Part shown: positions 59,793-63,600 of the stretch, piece by piece
Numbering within the stretch: the stretch's first letter is position 1
How the letters are laid out: the number at the start of each line of letters is the position of its first letter
Assembly (NCBI GenBank): GCA_902625035.1
Contig: CACNZK010000009.1
Coordinates: 1-63,600, forward strand
DNA length: 63,600 nucleotides
DNA from: an uncultured Pelagibacteraceae bacterium
Lineage (GTDB): Bacteria > Pseudomonadota > Alphaproteobacteria > Pelagibacterales > Pelagibacteraceae
Reading direction: 5' to 3'
The notes under the pieces: model-generated
Database searches by the model: none
Seen by the model: the letters and a program-made list of their open reading frames with translations, nothing else
Told to the model about the DNA's origin: nothing
Made by a program: the position numbers and the translations under genes

Positions 59793-61186
59793 TACATTAG
59801 TTCGGGCAATTTTTTCATCCAATTTGAAATCGAACCAGCACCCATTCCCATGACGATTTTGTTTCCATAAATATTTTGTTTAAGAAATTTTGCTAATTCA
59901 ATATTATTTTTAATCATAAATAGTTTTACTTTTGAATTTTTAATTATTTCTTTTGCAAAGTCATTATAATCAAAACCTAATTTAATTTTTTCTCCAGCTG
60001 TAAAAATGGGACATAATATGATTGTGTCTGCATCTCTGAAACACTGAGTAAATTCATTTCTTAAATCTTTTAATCTTGATATTCTATGTGGTTGAAAAAT
60101 GCATACTTTTTCAAATTTATCAAAAACTTTTTTGACTCCTTCTAGCACAGACCTTATCTCTGTTGGATGATGGGCGTAATCATCATAAAAATCAACTCCA
60201 TTAAATGTAAATATTTTATTAAATCTTCGCTGGACACCTTTAAAATTTTTCAGACCTTTTTTAATATTAGACACAGGAATTCCAACGGTAAGAGCAACTG
60301 CAATTGCAGCTACAGAGTTTTTGATATTATGAATACCTAATAACGGGATCTGAAACTTTTTCAAAATTGTTTTTTTTTTATTTGGTAAATTTATAAATAA
60401 ATCAAACTTAGAGAAGTGTTTGTTTTGAATAATATTTTTAATAAGAAAATTAGCATTAGGCTTAATTCCATAAGTATAAAAATTTTTATTTTTTATATCT
60501 TTAATTAACTCACTGTTTACTTTATCATCAATACAAATGAAAGATTTTCCAAATGATGGGACTTTTTTTATGAAATGTAGAAAATGATTTTTTAAATCAT
60601 TCATAGATTTATAAAAATCCATATGTTCTCTATCTATGTTTGTAATAATTGAGTAAGTAGGAGAAATATGGGTAAAGCTTCCATCTGACTCATCGGCTTC
60701 TAAAATAGACCAATCACTTTTACCCAATTTTGCAGTGCTCTTTATTGAATTTATTATGCCTCCATTAATTATTGTAGGATCTAACTTAGTATTTTCAAAA
60801 ATAGAACTTACTAGAGATGTTGTAGTTGTTTTTCCATGAGAGCCAACTACTACAATATTTTTCATTAAAGAAACAAGGTTTGCTAACATCTTCCCCCTTT
60901 TTATTATCGGTAATTTTCTTCTTTTAGCCTCTAGTAGTTCTGGATTATTTTTTTTAATTGCCGAGGAAATCACTACAATTGTAACATCTTTTATATTTTG
61001 TTTTTTGTGACCAATAAAAATTCTGACACCCTGTTTTTTTAATTTTTCAATATTTTTGTTCTTATTAATATCGCTTCCTTGGATATGAAAACCTTTTGCC
61101 TTCATAATTAATGCGAGACCACTCATACCTATTCCACCAATACCTATAAAATGAATAATTTCTTTTTTAGCTAATTCAATTTTCAT
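59792..61186 (-). CDS. murC: UDP-N-acetylmuramate--L-alanine ligase
   Basis: A 464-residue Mur ligase. N-terminal HFIGIGGIGMSGLA (about 12-25), ATP loop GSHGKTTT (115-122), ILEADESDGSF (about 166-176) and DDYAHHPTEI (about 343-352) are all present. It adds L-Ala to UDP-MurNAc. Overlaps murG by 11 bases and murB by one. Confidence 0.97.
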   Translation of the reverse strand: MKIELAKKEIIHFIGIGGIGMSGLALIMKAKGFHIQGSDINKNKNIEKLKKQGVRIFIGHKKQNIKDVTIVVISSAIKKNNPELLEAKRRKLPIIKRGKMLANLVSLMKNIVVVGSHGKTTTTSLVSSIFENTKLDPTIINGGIINSIKSTAKLGKSDWSILEADESDGSFTHISPTYSIITNIDREHMDFYKSMNDLKNHFLHFIKKVPSFGKSFICIDDKVNSELIKDIKNKNFYTYGIKPNANFLIKNIIQNKHFSKFDLFINLPNKKKTILKKFQIPLLGIHNIKNSVAAIAVALTVGIPVSNIKKGLKNFKGVQRRFNKIFTFNGVDFYDDYAHHPTEIRSVLEGVKKVFDKFEKVCIFQPHRISRLKDLRNEFTQCFRDADTIILCPIFTAGEKIKLGFDYNDFAKEIIKNSKVKLFMIKNNIELAKFLKQNIYGNKIVMGMGAGSISNWMKKLPELM

Positions 61187-62240
61187 TAATAGTTTCCAAT
61201 ATTTTTTGGTTTACATCATTCCATGAGTTTTGGAAATTATGTTTTTTTAAATTATTTTTTTTTATATTGTACTCAGATTTATTCATAATTATATGATCTA
61301 AAAATTTTTCTAAGTTTACCTCATTGAAGTTTTTTTGACTCATAATCCAACAGCAACCTAAATTTTGATAAAAATTTGCATTTTCAAATTGATGATTGTC
61401 TTTTGCTGAAACTAGAGGAATTGTTAAAAATGGTTTATTCATAATTGATAATTCTGCTAAAGTAGATGCACCAGCACGAGTAATACATAGGTCTGATTGA
61501 TTAATGAAATCTGCTAAATTGTCCTCAAAGTCAAAAATAATGTTTTCAATTTCAGCCTCATCATAAATATTCTTTAAACTATCAGTATTGCTTTTATGAG
61601 TTTGCTGGATGATTTTAATTTTACTTTTTTTTGATAAATTTTTGATAACATTTTTTACTACATTATCGAAAATCTTTGCTCCTTGACTGCCGCCAACAAC
61701 CAAAAGACAGAATGCTTTATTTTCTGTTTTAATTTCTCTTTTCTCATAAAAATTTTTTTTTACTAATGGAGTTATTATTTGAATTTTATGTTTAAGTTTT
61801 TCAGGAAAGTTTTTTAAGTTTTCTGTATAAGTAAAAATTTTGTTACAAAAACCTAAAAAGAGTCTGTTTGCTCTACCTAAAACAATATTGGGTTCAAGTA
61901 GGTATATCTTTATTCCTAATAATTTTGCACCAAAACAAACAGGTAATGACATATATCCTCCTGTTGAAAAAACGATATTAATTTTATTTTTTTTTAATAA
62001 TAAAACTGTTTTAATCACCAAATAAATTACTTGGAATATTTTAAATATAAAAAATATATTAAGATTTAATTTAGGAGTATTTATCAAAATAATATCATTT
62101 TTTTTATCATCTAGATATTTCAGCCCCCTTGAATCAGTAGAAATAAAAACATTAAAATTTGAATGCAAATGTTCACTTAGAATTTTTGCTGGCACTACGT
62201 GTCCCCCTGATCCTCCTGTTGAAATTAATATATTTTTCAT
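61176..62240 (-). CDS. murG: Undecaprenyldiphospho-muramoylpentapeptide GlcNAc transferase
   Basis: A 354-residue GT28 glycosyltransferase making lipid II. The donor/acceptor loop STGGSGGHVVPA is at 7-18 (GGSGGH in place of the common GGTGGH). FSTGGYMSLPVCFGAKLLGI is near 90, VVGGSQGAKIFD near 179, and TRAGASTLAELSIMNKPFLTIPL near 255. Overlaps ftsW by four bases. Confidence 0.96.
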   Translation of the reverse strand: MKNILISTGGSGGHVVPAKILSEHLHSNFNVFISTDSRGLKYLDDKKNDIILINTPKLNLNIFFIFKIFQVIYLVIKTVLLLKKNKINIVFSTGGYMSLPVCFGAKLLGIKIYLLEPNIVLGRANRLFLGFCNKIFTYTENLKNFPEKLKHKIQIITPLVKKNFYEKREIKTENKAFCLLVVGGSQGAKIFDNVVKNVIKNLSKKSKIKIIQQTHKSNTDSLKNIYDEAEIENIIFDFEDNLADFINQSDLCITRAGASTLAELSIMNKPFLTIPLVSAKDNHQFENANFYQNLGCCWIMSQKNFNEVNLEKFLDHIIMNKSEYNIKKNNLKKHNFQNSWNDVNQKILETINEN

Positions 62241-63364
62241 TCAGTTATTTTTCTTTTTGTTAAATTCAAAATTATACCAGACATTATAGAAATACTTATA
62301 ATCGATGACCCCCCATAACTTAAAAATGGTAAAGTCATTCCTGTAGTTGGGAATAATCTAATATTCACTCCTATGTGAATCATTGCTTGCATAAGTATTA
62401 AGCTAATAGATCCAGTTAGTATTAGTTTGATCTTTTTATCATTTTCTTTGTAGACTTTTTTCAGAACTGAAAATATCAATACTAGGTAGGTTAATAAAAT
62501 TAACATTATGAAGATTACCCCAAACTCTTCCGAAATTACTGAAATAATGTAATCTGTATGAGCTTCAGGGACTCTGTTTTTTAATGTTCCCTCTCCAATG
62601 CCTTTTCCAAAAAAACCTCCGCTTATTATAGCTTCTAATGCTTTATCTGATTGAAAGTTATGAGTACCCATTTCGGGATTAAAAAAAGAAAATAATCTAT
62701 CTTTTATGTATTTAAATTGTGGAAGGTAACTAATGATAGATACTATCGTGGTTAAAGAGATAAAAAAAACTAAGCTCAAAAAAAATATACTAATACCAGA
62801 AATAAAAATCAAAACTAACCAACTAAAACCAATTAAAAGAGTTTGACCAATATCTGGTTGAAGTATCAAAAGACTCGATATCAATATAGTTAACAAAAAA
62901 GATAAGAAGTATTTTAAATTAAAATTAGTATATTTTTGAGAGCAAATTATCATACTTATTATCACTATTAAAAAAGGCTTTACAAACTCAATAGGTTGTA
63001 TTCTTGGCAGTACCAACAAATCAATCCATCTTTTGGAACCTTTAATCTCAACTCCAATTATAGGAACCAGGAACAACAAAACTAATGATAAACAGAAAAA
63101 TATAAGCGAAATTCTATAAATTTCTTTTTCAGGTATAAAAGATAAAATAAAAATTAAAAAAAAACCAAAAAAAACAAAAACTGTATGTTTAAAAAAAAAG
63201 AAATAAGTATTTGTATCTAATTTATCAGATGCAATTAGGGAAGTTGATACTAGTGAGAAGAATAAACCCGCCAAAAATAAAATTAAGATCAATGATAGAA
63301 TAGGTTTATCAATACTTTTCCACCATTGATAAAAAGAAATATAACTAAATAATTTTTCTTTCAT
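62237..63364 (-). CDS. ftsW: Septal peptidoglycan glycosyltransferase FtsW
   Basis: A 375-residue SEDS protein with about ten spans. It contains GSKRWIDLLVLPRIQPIEFVKPF (about 112-134), QPDIGQTLLIG, GGFFGKGIGEGTLKNRVPEAHTDYIISVI and a C-terminal LSYGGSS. The usual QPSE is QPIE here. Polymerises lipid II at the septum with PBP3. Position between murD and murG distinguishes it from rodA. Overlaps murD by 20 bases. Confidence 0.95.
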   Translation of the reverse strand: MKEKLFSYISFYQWWKSIDKPILSLILILFLAGLFFSLVSTSLIASDKLDTNTYFFFFKHTVFVFFGFFLIFILSFIPEKEIYRISLIFFCLSLVLLFLVPIIGVEIKGSKRWIDLLVLPRIQPIEFVKPFLIVIISMIICSQKYTNFNLKYFLSFLLTILISSLLILQPDIGQTLLIGFSWLVLIFISGISIFFLSLVFFISLTTIVSIISYLPQFKYIKDRLFSFFNPEMGTHNFQSDKALEAIISGGFFGKGIGEGTLKNRVPEAHTDYIISVISEEFGVIFIMLILLTYLVLIFSVLKKVYKENDKKIKLILTGSISLILMQAMIHIGVNIRLFPTTGMTLPFLSYGGSSIISISIMSGIILNLTKRKITE

Positions 63365-63600
63365 TAATATATCTTTTTATCAAATTATTAAAATATGAGC
63401 CTCTTTCCTCAAAATTTTTAAAACTATCAAATGACGCAGAGGCTGGACTAAATAAGATTGTATTATTTGAGTGTTTATTTTTATGAATATTCTTAAAAAT
63501 TGCTGATACTGCAAGATTTAAATTTTTAAATCTTTTTAACTCTGTCTTTTTGTATAAATCTTTTGAAAATTTTTTAAAGTTTTTACCAAAAATATAAATC
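63345..63600 (-). CDS. murD: UDP-N-acetylmuramoylalanine--D-glutamate ligase, C-terminal part
   Basis: The last 84 codons of murD; the 5' part lies beyond the window edge. The end of the protein is recognisable from the motif LFSPASASFDSFKNFEERGS, typical of the MurD C-terminus, followed by a short tail and TAG at 63345-63347. The stop overlaps the ftsW start by 20 bases. Adds D-Glu to UDP-MurNAc-L-Ala. Confidence 0.9.
   Translation of the reverse strand, partial: IYIFGKNFKKFSKDLYKKTELKRFKNLNLAVSAIFKNIHKNKHSNNTILFSPASASFDSFKNFEERGSYFNNLIKRYINERKII

Overview
The window looks like a piece of a Candidatus Pelagibacter-type (SAR11, Alphaproteobacteria) chromosome. The DNA is very AT-rich. Genes abut or overlap by a few bases almost everywhere, and no stretch longer than about 260 bases lacks a gene. 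It carries a circularly permuted two-piece tmRNA (an alphaproteobacterial trait), a tandem glycine riboswitch in front of gcvT, and a typical free-living oligotroph gene set. I see no mobile elements, CRISPR arrays, rRNA genes or tRNA genes.

Region by region. (1) 39-11371: a FOXRED1-like oxidoreductase, a divergent TspO/SDR pair, a DUF2805 gene and glutaredoxin. Facing them is a minus-strand run gcvT-gcvH-gcvP-FAD oxidoreductase-DUF1365-cyclopropane synthase-DUF3833. The lipid genes follow gcvP after only 3 bases, so they may be read from the glycine-riboswitch promoter. (2) 11385-16702: 5-oxoprolinase genes pxpA / pxpBC, two EamA exporters, a TPR protein and a TerC protein. (3) 16776-22741: a branched-chain amino-acid ABC system, with the binding protein on the plus strand and livGFHM on the minus strand preceded by a ProC-like reductase. 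The two meet at a strong bidirectional terminator, and a possible 23-residue membrane peptide follows livM. (4) 22831-28088: a small beta-barrel protein, then the minus-strand run dadA-like, EamA (frameshifted), 2-hydroxyacid dehydrogenase, HDAC-like hydrolase, msrB. (5) 28139-43469, all minus strand: hflK-hflC-DUF2065-degP-miaA, then ilvB-ilvN-ilvC, leuA, and mreB-mreC-mreD-mrdA-rodA. (6) 43521-52738: mrp, thyX, ssrA (tmRNA), a MazG-like hydrolase, fumC, an AsmA-like membrane protein, uvrD and pepP. (7) 52731-63600, minus strand: murD (partial)-ftsW-murG-murC-murB-ddl-ftsQ-(ftsA remnant)-lpxC-bamD-ligA.

The most notable observation is in the division cluster. The gene in the ftsA position encodes only 233 residues. 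They match the N-terminal/SHS2 part of FtsA and its C-terminal amphipathic helix, but the ATP-binding subdomains are missing, and no ftsZ lies between it and lpxC. Other points of interest are the possible glycine-controlled lipid-modification operon, a MreC with a C-terminal Cys-GF-GT-Cys module, overlapping symmetrical -10 boxes at most divergent gene pairs, several -10 boxes placed exactly where a leaderless mRNA would start at the ATG, and two possible small peptides.

All calls rest on reading the sequence and on family knowledge. No database search was run.
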